64,000 bases of DNA from Sphaerisporangium fuscum. Lineage in GTDB: Bacteria; Actinomycetota; Actinomycetes; Streptosporangiales; Streptosporangiaceae. This document shows positions 1-8,128 of this stretch, piece after piece. The stretch covers positions 62,001 through 126,000 of the forward strand of contig NZ_JAHDTF010000016.1 in NCBI RefSeq assembly GCF_018531465.1. The letters are read 5' to 3'. A program made the position numbers and the translations under genes. Below the pieces are notes generated by a model. That model was given only the letters and a program-made list of their open reading frames with translations. It was not told the origin of the DNA and ran no database searches. Numbering within the stretch: the stretch's first letter is position 1; each line of letters begins with the position of its first letter.

Positions 1-1
1 G

Positions 2-2068
2 GGGTACCGCGTAGGCCACGGCCGCCCGTTCCCCTACGGCGCCCACCTGGTGCCGGGCGGGGTCAACTTCTCGGTCTACAGCGACCGCGCCACCTCGATG
101 TCACTGGTGCTGTTCGAGCGGGGAGCGGACAAGCCGGTGGAGGAGCTGCCGTTCCCGCCCGAGTTCCGGCTCGGGAGCGTCTTCGCCATGACGGTCTTCG
201 GGCTGGACCCGGAGAACCTGGAGTACGGCTTCCGCGCCGACGGCCCCTTCGACCCCGCGCGGGGCGACCGGTTCGACGCCGGGACCGTCCTGACCGATCC
301 GCACGCCCGGCTGTTGTCGGGGCGCGACAGCTGGGGCGTGCCCCCCGACTGGGACAAGCCGTACCAGTACCGGGCCATGATCGCCTTCGAGGACTTCGAC
401 TGGGAGGACGACGCCCCGCCGCGCATCCCCACCGAGGAGCTCGTCATCTACGAGACCCACGTCCGCGGCTTCACCCGGCACCCCTCCTCCGGGGTGTCGG
501 CGCCGGGCACGTACGCGGGCCTGCGCGAGAAGATCCCCTACCTGCGGGAGCTCGGGGTGAACTGCGTCGAGCTGATGCCGGTGTTCGAGTTCGACGAGTT
601 CGACAACTCGCGCGCCGACCCGCTGACCGGCAGGCGGCTGTACAACTACTGGGGCTACAACACCGTCGGCTTCTTCGCCCCCAAGGCCGGCTATGCCGCC
701 ACCGGCGCCTACGGGATGCAGGCCGACGAGTTCAAGACGCTGGTCAAGGAGCTGCACAAGGCCGGCATCGAGGTGGTCCTCGACGTCGTCTTCAACCACA
801 CCGCCGAGGGCAACGAGCACGGCCCCACGATCTCGTTCAAGGGCCTGGACAACTCGACGTACTACATGCTCACGCCCGAGGGCTACTACTACAACTTCAG
901 CGGCACCGGGAACACCGTCAACTGCAACCATCCGGTCGTGCGCGACTTCGTCCTGGCCTGCCTGAGGTACTGGGTGTCGGAGTACCACGTCGACGGGTTC
1001 CGCTTCGACCTGGCCGCGATCCTCGACCGCGGCCCGGACGGCAGCCCGCTGCCCAACCCGCCGCTGCTGGAGCAGCTGGCCTACGACCCGATCCTCCGGC
1101 ACGCCAAGCTCATCGCCGAGGCCTGGGACGCCGGGGGCCTCTACCAGGTCGGCCACTTCCCCAACTACGGCCGCTGGGCCGAGTGGAACGGCAAGTACCG
1201 CGACGTGCTGCGCAGGTTCATCAAGGGCGACGAGGGCACGGTCGGCGAGCTGGCCGCCCGGATCGTCGGATCGCCCGACCTGTACGGCGGGCGCGGCCCG
1301 ACCGCCTCGGTCAACTTCGTGACCGCGCACGACGGATTCACCCTCCACGACCTGGTCTCCTACAACGACAAGCGCAACGAGGCCAACGGCGAGGGCAACG
1401 CCGACGGCGCCAACGACAACAACAGCTGGAACTGCGGCGTCGAGGGGCCGACCGGCGACCCCGAGGTCAACGCGCTGCGGATGAGGCAGATGAAGAACGC
1501 CCTGGCCATCCTGCTGACCAGCCAGGGCGTGCCCATGCTGCTGGCCGGCGACGAGGCCGGCCGCACCCAGCTCGGCAACAACAACACCTACTGCCAGGAC
1601 AACGAGCTGTCGTGGTTCGACTGGGACCTGGTGGAGACCAACGCCGAACTGGTGGGCTTCGTGCGCAGGCTGATCGCCTTCCGCCGGGCTCACCCGATCC
1701 TGCGGGAGGCGACCCACCCGCTCGGCGTCGACTTCTCCGGGGTCGGCCTGCCGGACGTCAGCTGGCACGGCGTGGATGCCTGGCGACCCGACTGGTCGCC
1801 CGGCAGCAGGCTGCTCGCCGTGATGCGCTGCGGGCGCGACGCGGCCGGGGCCAGGGACCACGTCTACGTGGCGATGAACTCCCACTGGGAGGGACACGAC
1901 CTGGAGCTGCCGGAGCTCACCGGCGGCGCCGTCTGGCGGGTCTTCGCCGACACCGGCACCGCGGCACCGGACGACGCGCACGAGCCCGGCGCCGAGCCGG
2001 TGACGCCGCATCCCCGCCGGTACCACATCGGGCCGCGGTCGGTCGTGATCCTCACCGGGTCCGTCTGA
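2..2068 (+). CDS. glgX: Glycogen debranching enzyme GlgX (5' end outside window)
   Basis: GH13 isoamylase-type enzyme that hydrolyses alpha-1,6 branches of glycogen or limit dextrin in the cytoplasm. The reading frame is open to the window edge and already encodes the N-terminal GHGRPFPYGA and GVNFSVYS segment of the CBM48 domain, so the true start lies upstream and the GTG at 50 is only an internal codon. All four GH13 motifs are present: VVFNHTAEG (region I), DGFRFDLA with the nucleophile Asp at 1007-1009, IAEAWD with the acid Glu at 1118-1120, and TAHDG with the stabilising Asp at 1331-1333. About 688 codons are visible, close to the usual 650-720. It is followed 71 bp later by a partner-switching gene set. 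TreX-like activity cannot be separated from GlgX by eye. Confidence 0.93.
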   Translation, partial: GYRVGHGRPFPYGAHLVPGGVNFSVYSDRATSMSLVLFERGADKPVEELPFPPEFRLGSVFAMTVFGLDPENLEYGFRADGPFDPARGDRFDAGTVLTDPHARLLSGRDSWGVPPDWDKPYQYRAMIAFEDFDWEDDAPPRIPTEELVIYETHVRGFTRHPSSGVSAPGTYAGLREKIPYLRELGVNCVELMPVFEFDEFDNSRADPLTGRRLYNYWGYNTVGFFAPKAGYAATGAYGMQADEFKTLVKELHKAGIEVVLDVVFNHTAEGNEHGPTISFKGLDNSTYYMLTPEGYYYNFSGTGNTVNCNHPVVRDFVLACLRYWVSEYHVDGFRFDLAAILDRGPDGSPLPNPPLLEQLAYDPILRHAKLIAEAWDAGGLYQVGHFPNYGRWAEWNGKYRDVLRRFIKGDEGTVGELAARIVGSPDLYGGRGPTASVNFVTAHDGFTLHDLVSYNDKRNEANGEGNADGANDNNSWNCGVEGPTGDPEVNALRMRQMKNALAILLTSQGVPMLLAGDEAGRTQLGNNNTYCQDNELSWFDWDLVETNAELVGFVRRLIAFRRAHPILREATHPLGVDFSGVGLPDVSWHGVDAWRPDWSPGSRLLAVMRCGRDAAGARDHVYVAMNSHWEGHDLELPELTGGAVWRVFADTGTAAPDDAHEPGAEPVTPHPRRYHIGPRSVVILTGSV

Positions 2069-2139
2069 CCGGGCCTTCCACCCCACCACCAGGCCGGCCC
2101 CGCAGGGACGGGACCGGCCGCGCACCCAGGAGACCTCAC

Positions 2140-2451
2140 GTGGCATTCACCGCGACCCTCAGCACGGACACCGGTACCGCGACCATCCACCTGGCCGGCG
2201 AGCTCGACGCCTCGACGGCGCCGCTGTTCCACGACGCCATCGAGAAGGCGGCCGCCACCGGCGCCGGCCGCCTGGTCATCCACGCCGCCGACCTCACCTA
2301 CATCGCCAGCGCCGGCCTCCGGGCCCTGGTGTTCGCCCGGCAGAAGCTCGGCGAGGAGATCGCCATCGTGATCGACGGCGCCACCGAACCCGTCGCCCGG
2401 GTGATCCGGATGGCGGGGCTCGACCGCAGCTTCGAGATGACCGGTTCGTGA
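2140..2451 (+). CDS. STAS-domain anti-sigma factor antagonist
   Basis: A 103-residue single-domain protein of the SpoIIAA/RsbV/BldG family. In this family the unphosphorylated form binds the anti-sigma kinase and releases a sigma factor. The GELDASTAP segment and the YIASAGL motif are typical; Ser57 of that motif aligns with the phosphorylated Ser58 of SpoIIAA. The GTG start is chosen because AGGAG lies 8 bp upstream and the family fold begins right after it. The next gene encodes the matching HATPase kinase and starts only 7 bp after this stop, and the phosphatase that would reset it follows, so the set can form a complete switch. Which sigma factor is controlled is not visible here. Confidence 0.9.
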   Translation: MAFTATLSTDTGTATIHLAGELDASTAPLFHDAIEKAAATGAGRLVIHAADLTYIASAGLRALVFARQKLGEEIAIVIDGATEPVARVIRMAGLDRSFEMTGS

Positions 2452-2458
2452 GGGAACG

Positions 2459-2869
2459 GTGCCCCGGATCCCGGCGTCGCTCGAATCGCTGGACGAGGTG
2501 GCGGGCTACATCCGCGCGCTGGCGGACCGCGCGGGTCTGCCCGCCGCCCGTGCCCACCGGCTGCGGCTGGCGGCGGACGAGCTGGCGACCAACATCGTCG
2601 TGCACGGCTACCGGGACACCCAAGGCGAACTCGCGGTCGAGGGGGGCGTCGACGGCGAGACCGTCTGGGTCCGGCTGGAGGACGACGCGCGGCCGTTCGA
2701 CCCGCGCGACGGCCTGCAGGCGCCCGACCAGGACCTGCCCGTCTCGTGCCGCCGCATCGGCGGCCTCGGCGTCTACCTCGCCCTGACCGCCCTGGACGGT
2801 TACACCTACGAACGGGTGGCCGGACGCAACATCAGCACGCTGCGGATCCGTAGGGATGGAGCGAAATGA
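2459..2869 (+). CDS. Anti-sigma factor serine kinase (HATPase_c_2, RsbW/SpoIIAB-like)
   Basis: A 136-residue GHKL-fold ATP-binding protein. The N box is ADELATN with Glu41 and Asn45, the G1 box is DDARPFDP around residue 76, and the G2 box is IGGLGVYL near residue 100. Family members bind a sigma factor and phosphorylate their STAS antagonist. The GTG start at 2459 follows a GAGGGA sequence; another GTG at 2448 is in a different frame. The stop overlaps the start of the PP2C gene (ATGA), indicating translational coupling. The target sigma factor is not encoded in this window, so assignment to a general-stress sigma factor is an inference. Confidence 0.88.
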   Translation: MPRIPASLESLDEVAGYIRALADRAGLPAARAHRLRLAADELATNIVVHGYRDTQGELAVEGGVDGETVWVRLEDDARPFDPRDGLQAPDQDLPVSCRRIGGLGVYLALTALDGYTYERVAGRNISTLRIRRDGAK

Positions 2870-4077
2870 CGCAGACCGGCGTATTAGTGCTGGACGACGG
2901 CCCTACGCTGCCCCCGCAGCTCCGGCAGGCCCTGGAGGAGGCCGGGACGAGCGTGCAGACGCGCTCCCCGGCCGAGGTCCTCGCCGGAGACCACCTGCCT
3001 CCCGCCGACGTCCTGCTCGTCTCGGCGCAGGTGCCGCCGGACATCGTCAGGGCGGTGGGCAGGCGGCTGGACGAGGAGGACCGGCATCCGGTGATGCTGG
3101 CGTTCACCGAGAACGACTTCGGCGCGCTGGAGCGCCACATCAACGGCGGCCTGGACTATCTCGTGCCGCCGTTCCTGCCGTCCCTGGTCCGCACCCGGCT
3201 GCGGAGCTGCTACGTCCGGGCCGAGCTCGGGCGTACGCTCCGCCAGATCGAGACCCAGGCCGACCTGCACCGGTACGAGCGCGAGCTGGAGATCGGGAGG
3301 GAGATCCAGCTCGGCTTCCTGCCCGATTCGCTGCCGACCCCCGACGGCTGGGGGATCGACGTGCGCTACCGCCCGGCCCGTACGGTCGCGGGCGACTTCT
3401 ACGACGTGTTCGAGCTGGTCAACCGGCGCCGCCTGGCCTTCGTCGTGGCGGACGTGTGCGACAAGGGGGTCGGCGCGGCGCTGTTCATGGCGTTGATCCG
3501 CAGCCTGCTGCGGCACACCGCCGAGCAGAGCGGGTCGCCCAACCTGATCGCCGACCTGATGGCGGGGGACGACACGCCGGGGGTGCCCGTCGTCGGCGCG
3601 ACACCTCTGATGAACGCGGTCGTCGGCACCAACGACTACCTGGCGCGCAACCACCTGCGCCAGGGTTACTTCGCGACCATGTTCTTCGCGGTGCTGGACC
3701 CGGTCACGGGCAGCCTCGTGTACGTCAACGGGGGACACAACCCGCCCGTCCTGGTGCGGGCGGGCGGCGGCGACCCGGTGGTGCTGGAGCCCACGGGACC
3801 GGCCGTCGGCGTGATGCGCGACTCGGCGTTCTCGCTCGGCTACGCCCACCTGGACCCCGGCGACCTGCTGTTCATCTACACCGACGGCGTGACCGAGGCG
3901 CGGGCGCCGGACCGAGGGTTCTTCGGGGAGGAACGGATGCTGGACCTTCTGCGTGGCGGCGCCGGCTCGGGGGCGGACCTGCTGCGGCGCGTCGACGGCG
4001 CGCTGAGCGGCTTCGTCGGCGAGGCGGAGCAGTCCGACGACATCACCATGATGGCCGTGCACCGGGCGGCCCCGTGA
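2866..4077 (+). CDS. SpoIIE/RsbU-type PP2C phosphatase with degenerate receiver domain
   Basis: A 403-residue protein. Residues 1-120 have the length and pattern of a response-regulator receiver, but the strand that normally carries the phospho-acceptor Asp reads LLVSAQVP, with Ser53 at that place, so phosphorylation is unlikely. Residues 135-403 are a SpoIIE-type PP2C domain with metal-binding motifs GDFYD (176-180), ADVCDKG, GGHNPP, YTDGVTEA and SDDIT. An insertion of roughly 40 residues with DDTPGVP and NDYLARN lies between the second and third motifs. Such phosphatases dephosphorylate the STAS antagonist, here probably the product of the gene at 2140. It is coupled to the kinase gene upstream and overlaps the ParA-like gene downstream by one base. 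Confidence 0.9.
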   Translation: MTQTGVLVLDDGPTLPPQLRQALEEAGTSVQTRSPAEVLAGDHLPPADVLLVSAQVPPDIVRAVGRRLDEEDRHPVMLAFTENDFGALERHINGGLDYLVPPFLPSLVRTRLRSCYVRAELGRTLRQIETQADLHRYERELEIGREIQLGFLPDSLPTPDGWGIDVRYRPARTVAGDFYDVFELVNRRRLAFVVADVCDKGVGAALFMALIRSLLRHTAEQSGSPNLIADLMAGDDTPGVPVVGATPLMNAVVGTNDYLARNHLRQGYFATMFFAVLDPVTGSLVYVNGGHNPPVLVRAGGGDPVVLEPTGPAVGVMRDSAFSLGYAHLDPGDLLFIYTDGVTEARAPDRGFFGEERMLDLLRGGAGSGADLLRRVDGALSGFVGEAEQSDDITMMAVHRAAP

Positions 4078-4808
4078 TGGCCCGCATCGTCACGCTGCAC
4101 TCCTGCCGCGGCGGCACGGGCAAGTCGAGCACGGCGGCGAACATGGCACTGCTCCTGGCCGCCGAGGGCCGGCGCGTCGCCCTGGTGGACGCCGACATCC
4201 GGTCGCCGGCGGTGGAGACGATGTTCGGGTCCCCTGGAGGCCGCGACGGGTGCTCGCTCGCCGACTACCTGGTGGGCCGCTGCGAGATCGAGGACGCCGT
4301 CAGGCCGCTGGCGAGCGGGGGGCTGTTCATCGTGCCCGCCAGGACCGGCATGACCGCCATCAACGAGATCAGCGCCAACGGCTACGACGTCGGGCTGCTG
4401 AACGAGGGGTTCGGCCGCCTGATCGCGGCCCTGGACCTCGACGTGCTGCTCCTGGACACCCACACCGGCATCAACACCGAGACCGTCATGGCGGTGGCCG
4501 GCGCGGACGCGCTGGTGATCGTGACCCGGGCCGACCGGCTCGACCTCGCCGGGGCGGCCGAGAGCGTCGCCCTGGCCGACAGGTTCGGATGCGTGCGGCG
4601 GGCGGTTGTGGTCAACATGGTGCCCGACGCCGCGCCGAGGAGCGACCTGGTGCTGCGCGCCGAGACGGCGTACGGCACTCCGGTCACCGCCGTGCTGCCG
4701 TACGTGCCGGAGATGGCCGAACTGGCGGGGGAGCAGATCTTCGTCAGCGCCCACCCGGGGCATTCGCTGGTGGCCGGCTACCAGAAGATCAACTCCGCCG
4801 TCCTGTGA
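4077..4808 (+). CDS. ParA/MinD-like ATPase
   Basis: A 243-residue P-loop ATPase of the ParA/MinD superfamily. The deviant Walker A is SCRGGTGKSS at residues 9-18. The signature Lys that usually precedes GG is Arg11 here, while the second Lys (Lys16) is kept. Walker A' is VDADIRSP and Walker B is LLLDTHTG. There is no obvious C-terminal amphipathic helix of the MinD type. The ATG overlaps the phosphatase stop (TGATG), so this is part of the partner-switching operon and not a chromosome-partitioning locus; no parB or parS-like gene is next to it. A GTG three bases earlier is an alternative start. Function is unknown; positioning or scaffolding of the switch proteins is possible. Confidence 0.82.
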   Translation: MARIVTLHSCRGGTGKSSTAANMALLLAAEGRRVALVDADIRSPAVETMFGSPGGRDGCSLADYLVGRCEIEDAVRPLASGGLFIVPARTGMTAINEISANGYDVGLLNEGFGRLIAALDLDVLLLDTHTGINTETVMAVAGADALVIVTRADRLDLAGAAESVALADRFGCVRRAVVVNMVPDAAPRSDLVLRAETAYGTPVTAVLPYVPEMAELAGEQIFVSAHPGHSLVAGYQKINSAVL

Positions 4809-4861
4809 AGGGGCTGCCCGGATTCCTCGGCGCCCTTTCGCCGGATGACTTTACAGGCGAC

Positions 4862-4973
4862 TTGACAGAGTAGGAATGTAAAGGTGTTTCCCCAAGTGGG
4901 GCGGGAGTAGTCTCACCAGCACGAATCGCAGGTGTTGCGGTTTTCCGGCCGACAACGCGGGAGAGATGAAATC
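4862..4973 (+). promoter_or_regulatory. Candidate promoter region of the GlgB-like gene
   Basis: The 165-bp gap before the GlgB-like gene is AT-richer than its surroundings. It holds TTGACA at 4862-4867, a GTTTCC element with a GGGAGT box 11 bp later, an inverted repeat CCCCA/TGGGG between them, and TAGTCT near 4908. The GTTT...GGGAGT pair partly resembles the SigB/SigH-type consensus GTTT-N14-16-GGGTAT, which would suit the partner-switching neighbours, but spacing and matches are imperfect. GGGAG at 4959-4963 serves as ribosome binding site. Confidence 0.35.
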
Positions 4974-6797
4974 GTGGCTTTCATTATCGGAAGTGAAGAT
5001 TTACTCTCCGGCGCTTTCCAGTACTTCTCCCTCGGCTTCGGCCGGTCTCCCGCGGGCGCGGGAAAGGCCGCGCGCCTGTGGCGGGTGCTGGGGGCCCACG
5101 CCACGGCGTCCGGCACCGCCTTCGCGGTCTGGGCGCCCAACGCCCGCGACGTCCGGCTGGCGGGCGACTTCAACGCCTGGCAGGGGGCGGAGCATCCCCT
5201 GAGCCGGCGTGGCTCCGGTGTGTGGGAGACATTCGTGCCCGGCGTCGGGGACGGCTGCCGCTACGCCTACGAGGTCCACGGGGCCGACGGCCGGTGGCGG
5301 CGCAAGGCCGACCCGCTCGCCTTCGCCGCCGACCGCTCCTGCCCCGCGACGTCGGTGGTCTTCACCTCCGCCTACCGGTGGAGCGACACGCCCCGGCCCG
5401 CGCGTCCCGCCCGGGCGCCCCACCAGGCCCCGATGAGCGTGTACGAGGTCCATCTCGGCTCCTGGCGGCCCGGCCTGGGGTACCGCCGGCTCGCCGACGT
5501 GCTCCCCGGGTACGTGGCCGGTCTCGGCTTCACCCACGTCCAGCTGCTGCCGGTCGCCGAGCACGCCGGCGACGAGCGGCTGCCCACCGGGCTCTACGCG
5601 CCCACCGCCCGCTACGGCGGGCCGGACGACTTCCGCCACCTGGTCGACAGCCTCCACCAGGCCGGCGTCGGCGTGATCCTCGACTGGACGCCGCGGCGCT
5701 TCGCCCCCGAGGAGTGGGGGCTCGCCCGCTTCGACGGGACGCCGCTGTACGAGACCACCGGCGCGGGCGGGCCGGCCGCGGGGACGCGGGCGCCGGCGTT
5801 CGACCACGGCAGGCGGGCCGTGCGCGAGTTCCTGGTGGCCAACGCGGTCTTCTGGTGTGAGGAGTTCCGCCTCGACGGGCTCAAGATCGGCGCCGACGAC
5901 TCCCCGTGGCCGGGGTCCGCCCGCGAGGGCGAGCCGCTGTTCCGCCAGGTGAACCAGGCCCTCGTGGCGCTCGACGCGCCGGCGGTGCGCGTGGCGGAGG
6001 AGCCGGACGCCTGGGGCGGGGACAGCGCGCTCACCGGCCCCGAAGGGCTGGGCTTCGACCTGGCCTGGAACACCGGCTGGACCGACGACTGCCTCGGCTA
6101 CCTGGGGCGCGACCCGGCCGAGCGCAGGTACCACCACGGTGAGGTGACCTTTCCCATGGTGTACGCCTACTCCGAGCACTACGTCCTGCCCGTCTCCCAC
6201 GCCACCGGGTCGGTGCCCGGGAGGGTGCCCGGGGAGGAGCGGGTGCGGCGGGCCACCACCAGGGCGTTCCTCGGCTTCATGTGGGCCCATCCCGGTAAGA
6301 AGCTGCTGTTCATGGGGCAGGAGTTCGCGCAGGAGGAGCGGTGGAGCCCGGAGCGCGGCCTGCGCTGGGACCTCGCGGACGAGGGGGTGCGGCGGCTCGT
6401 CCGCGACCTGAACGCCGCCTACCACGGCCTGCCGTCCCTGTGGCGGCTCGACTCCTCGCCCGGCGGCTTCAGCTGGATCGTCCCGGACGCCGAGGAGGAG
6501 AACGTCCTGGCCTTCCTGCGGTACGACGACGAGGGCACGCCCGTCGCGTGCGTGTGCAACTTCTCGCCGGTCGTCCGCGAGGGGTTCCGCGTCGGCCTGC
6601 CGTTCCCGGGCCGGTGGGCCGAGGTGATCAACACCGACGCCCTGCCGTACGGCGGGAGCGGGGCCGGCAACCTCCGCGACGTGGCGGCCACCGAAGCGCC
6701 CTGGCACGGCTGCGATGCCAGTGCGCCGGTGGTGCTGCCGGGTCTGTCGACGATATGGCTGCGGCCGGTTTCATCTGACAAAGTCAGCGAGGACTGA
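4974..6797 (+). CDS. Catalytically degenerate GlgB-like protein (pseudo-branching enzyme)
   Basis: A 607-residue protein that aligns along its length with bacterial 1,4-alpha-glucan branching enzymes: N-terminal CBM48 (FAVWAPNARDVRLAGDFN), MSVYEVHLGSW, ILDWTP, RYHHGEVTF, PGKKLLFMGQEFAQE and the C-terminal beta domain ending in LSTIWL. The active site is broken. Region II reads LDGLKIGADD where GlgB has DALRVDAV, so the nucleophile Asp is Gly306 and the Arg is Lys. Region IV reads SHATGS instead of SHDEVV, so the stabilising Asp is Ala410. The region I His is Arg. The region III Glu (AEE, about residue 342) remains. The GTG at 4974 has GGGAG 8 bp upstream; a GTG at 4932 is less likely. A glycogen-binding or regulatory role is an inference. 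Confidence 0.85.
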   Translation: MAFIIGSEDLLSGAFQYFSLGFGRSPAGAGKAARLWRVLGAHATASGTAFAVWAPNARDVRLAGDFNAWQGAEHPLSRRGSGVWETFVPGVGDGCRYAYEVHGADGRWRRKADPLAFAADRSCPATSVVFTSAYRWSDTPRPARPARAPHQAPMSVYEVHLGSWRPGLGYRRLADVLPGYVAGLGFTHVQLLPVAEHAGDERLPTGLYAPTARYGGPDDFRHLVDSLHQAGVGVILDWTPRRFAPEEWGLARFDGTPLYETTGAGGPAAGTRAPAFDHGRRAVREFLVANAVFWCEEFRLDGLKIGADDSPWPGSAREGEPLFRQVNQALVALDAPAVRVAEEPDAWGGDSALTGPEGLGFDLAWNTGWTDDCLGYLGRDPAERRYHHGEVTFPMVYAYSEHYVLPVSHATGSVPGRVPGEERVRRATTRAFLGFMWAHPGKKLLFMGQEFAQEERWSPERGLRWDLADEGVRRLVRDLNAAYHGLPSLWRLDSSPGGFSWIVPDAEEENVLAFLRYDDEGTPVACVCNFSPVVREGFRVGLPFPGRWAEVINTDALPYGGSGAGNLRDVAATEAPWHGCDASAPVVLPGLSTIWLRPVSSDKVSED

Positions 6798-6799
6798 TT

Positions 6800-6833
6800 C
6801 AAAAAAACCGCACGGGCGGTATGGTTTTCTTGC
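6800..6833 (+). terminator. Possible terminator after the GlgB-like gene
   Basis: Just after the stop codon an A-run, a short CCGC/GCGG hairpin and then a T-rich stretch (GGTTTTCTT) occur. The stem is short, so the call is tentative. Confidence 0.35.
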
Positions 6834-6896
6834 ACCGGACTCGGGGGTGCACGGCATCTTTGAACTCGCCTCTCGACGGACTGGAGGGGGTCGCCC

Positions 6897-8123
6897 GTGG
6901 GCGTCAGTTCGTTATCTGCCGAACGAGAGGAAATATCCTCGGAATTCTTCGCCAGGTTCTGCGGCATGGTCTTCTCGTCGCTCAAGCGCCGTGACCAGCG
7001 CCGCTGGGCCCGGCTCTACCTGCGCGGGCTGCTGTCGATCGAGGGACGCAAGACGATGCGGGGGATCGCGTCGCTCGAGAGCGGGCCGGCCGTGGAGCAG
7101 AGCCTGCAGCAGTTCATCAGCCAGTCGCCGTGGGGGTGGATCGCCGTCCGGCGCACCCTGGCCGGCTACATCGAACAGGCCGTCCGCCCGATCGCGCTCG
7201 TCGTCGAGCCCGTCGTGATCCCGAAGTCGGGGGAGCACTCGGTGGGGGTCGAACGGAGGTTCGTCAGCAAGCTCGGCCGGCTGGCCAACTGCCAGCAGGT
7301 CGTGGGGGTCTGGCTGGCCTCCGAGCAGGCCGCCTACCCCATCGACTGGCGGCTGATCCTCCCGGAGAGCTGGACCGACGACCCCGGGCGGCGCCGCCGC
7401 GCCGGAATCCCCGACGACGAGATCAGCCTCAGCGTCGAGGAGTGCGCGGCGGAGGTGGTGGCCAACATCGCCGCCGCCTGGGGACTGCGCCGGCGCCCGG
7501 TCGTGATGGACGCGCGGGAGGTCGACGTCGGCCGTCTGATCTTCGAGTTCACCGGGCGGGGCATCCCGTTCGTGCTGCGCGTGCACGACTCGATCCCCGT
7601 CAGCCCGTCCGATCCGCGGATCCCGCTCGGCATGGGCCGCCGCATCGAGGCCGGCCGGCTGGTCGACGCGCTGCGCGACGTGGGCCGGCTGGTCGACAAC
7701 CCGAAGGCGGCCGTGGACGCCTCCGCGGGCACCCCGCAGCGCGCGGCCCGGGCCGTGAGCGCCCAGGTGCACACGCCGTTCCGTTCCCCGACGGCCGACG
7801 CCGAGGAGGCGGCCCTGACCCTGCTCGGCACGTGGACCGCTCCGGGGCAGCGGTCGGCCGCGGTCTGGCTGTCCAACATCGGCCGGCTGCCGCCCGGGAT
7901 GCTGCTGCGCATCGCCCAGACGGCCGAGCGGGTCGCGTGGGACCGCGCGGGCGTCACCCACCATCTCGGGCTGCGCGACTTCGAGGGCAGGTCGTTCCGC
8001 GGATGGCATCACCACGTGACGCTGGTTTCGGCCGCGCACGCCTTCTGGATGCTGCTGTCCGGCGGCGACGGCCTGTTCCCGCCGGTCGCGCCGCTCCCGG
8101 CCGTCCCCTCGCGCACCGCCTGA
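6897..8123 (+). CDS. IS701-family transposase-like protein, degenerate active site
   Basis: A 408-residue DDE-type protein similar to IS701 transposases: HSVGVERRF, KLGRLANCQ, LPESWTDDP, RRRRAGIPDD, FTGRGIPFVLRV and the C-terminal RGWHHHVTLVSAAHAF block all match the family pattern. The segment around the first catalytic Asp, normally VVDDT followed by a Gly-Phe-Pro-Lys-type run, reads VVEPVVIPK, so that Asp is replaced by Glu and the next by Pro. The acidic residue near FEGRSFRGW is kept. A ribosome binding site GGAGGGGG lies 6 bp before the GTG. No terminal inverted repeats or target duplication are evident, and the glxA-like gene begins 5 bp after the stop. It is therefore probably a resident, domesticated or inactive gene. 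Confidence 0.78.
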   Translation: MGVSSLSAEREEISSEFFARFCGMVFSSLKRRDQRRWARLYLRGLLSIEGRKTMRGIASLESGPAVEQSLQQFISQSPWGWIAVRRTLAGYIEQAVRPIALVVEPVVIPKSGEHSVGVERRFVSKLGRLANCQQVVGVWLASEQAAYPIDWRLILPESWTDDPGRRRRAGIPDDEISLSVEECAAEVVANIAAAWGLRRRPVVMDAREVDVGRLIFEFTGRGIPFVLRVHDSIPVSPSDPRIPLGMGRRIEAGRLVDALRDVGRLVDNPKAAVDASAGTPQRAARAVSAQVHTPFRSPTADAEEAALTLLGTWTAPGQRSAAVWLSNIGRLPPGMLLRIAQTAERVAWDRAGVTHHLGLRDFEGRSFRGWHHHVTLVSAAHAFWMLLSGGDGLFPPVAPLPAVPSRTA

Positions 8124-8128
8124 GGCGG

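Noticed and set aside
101..2146. A 681-codon antisense open frame over glgX, and many similar long antisense frames (for example 4966-6707, 54636-57356)
   Set aside because: They are shadows of GC-rich coding sequence; composition is Arg/Gly/Val-rich and no domain motif is visible, while the sense frame is a clear gene.
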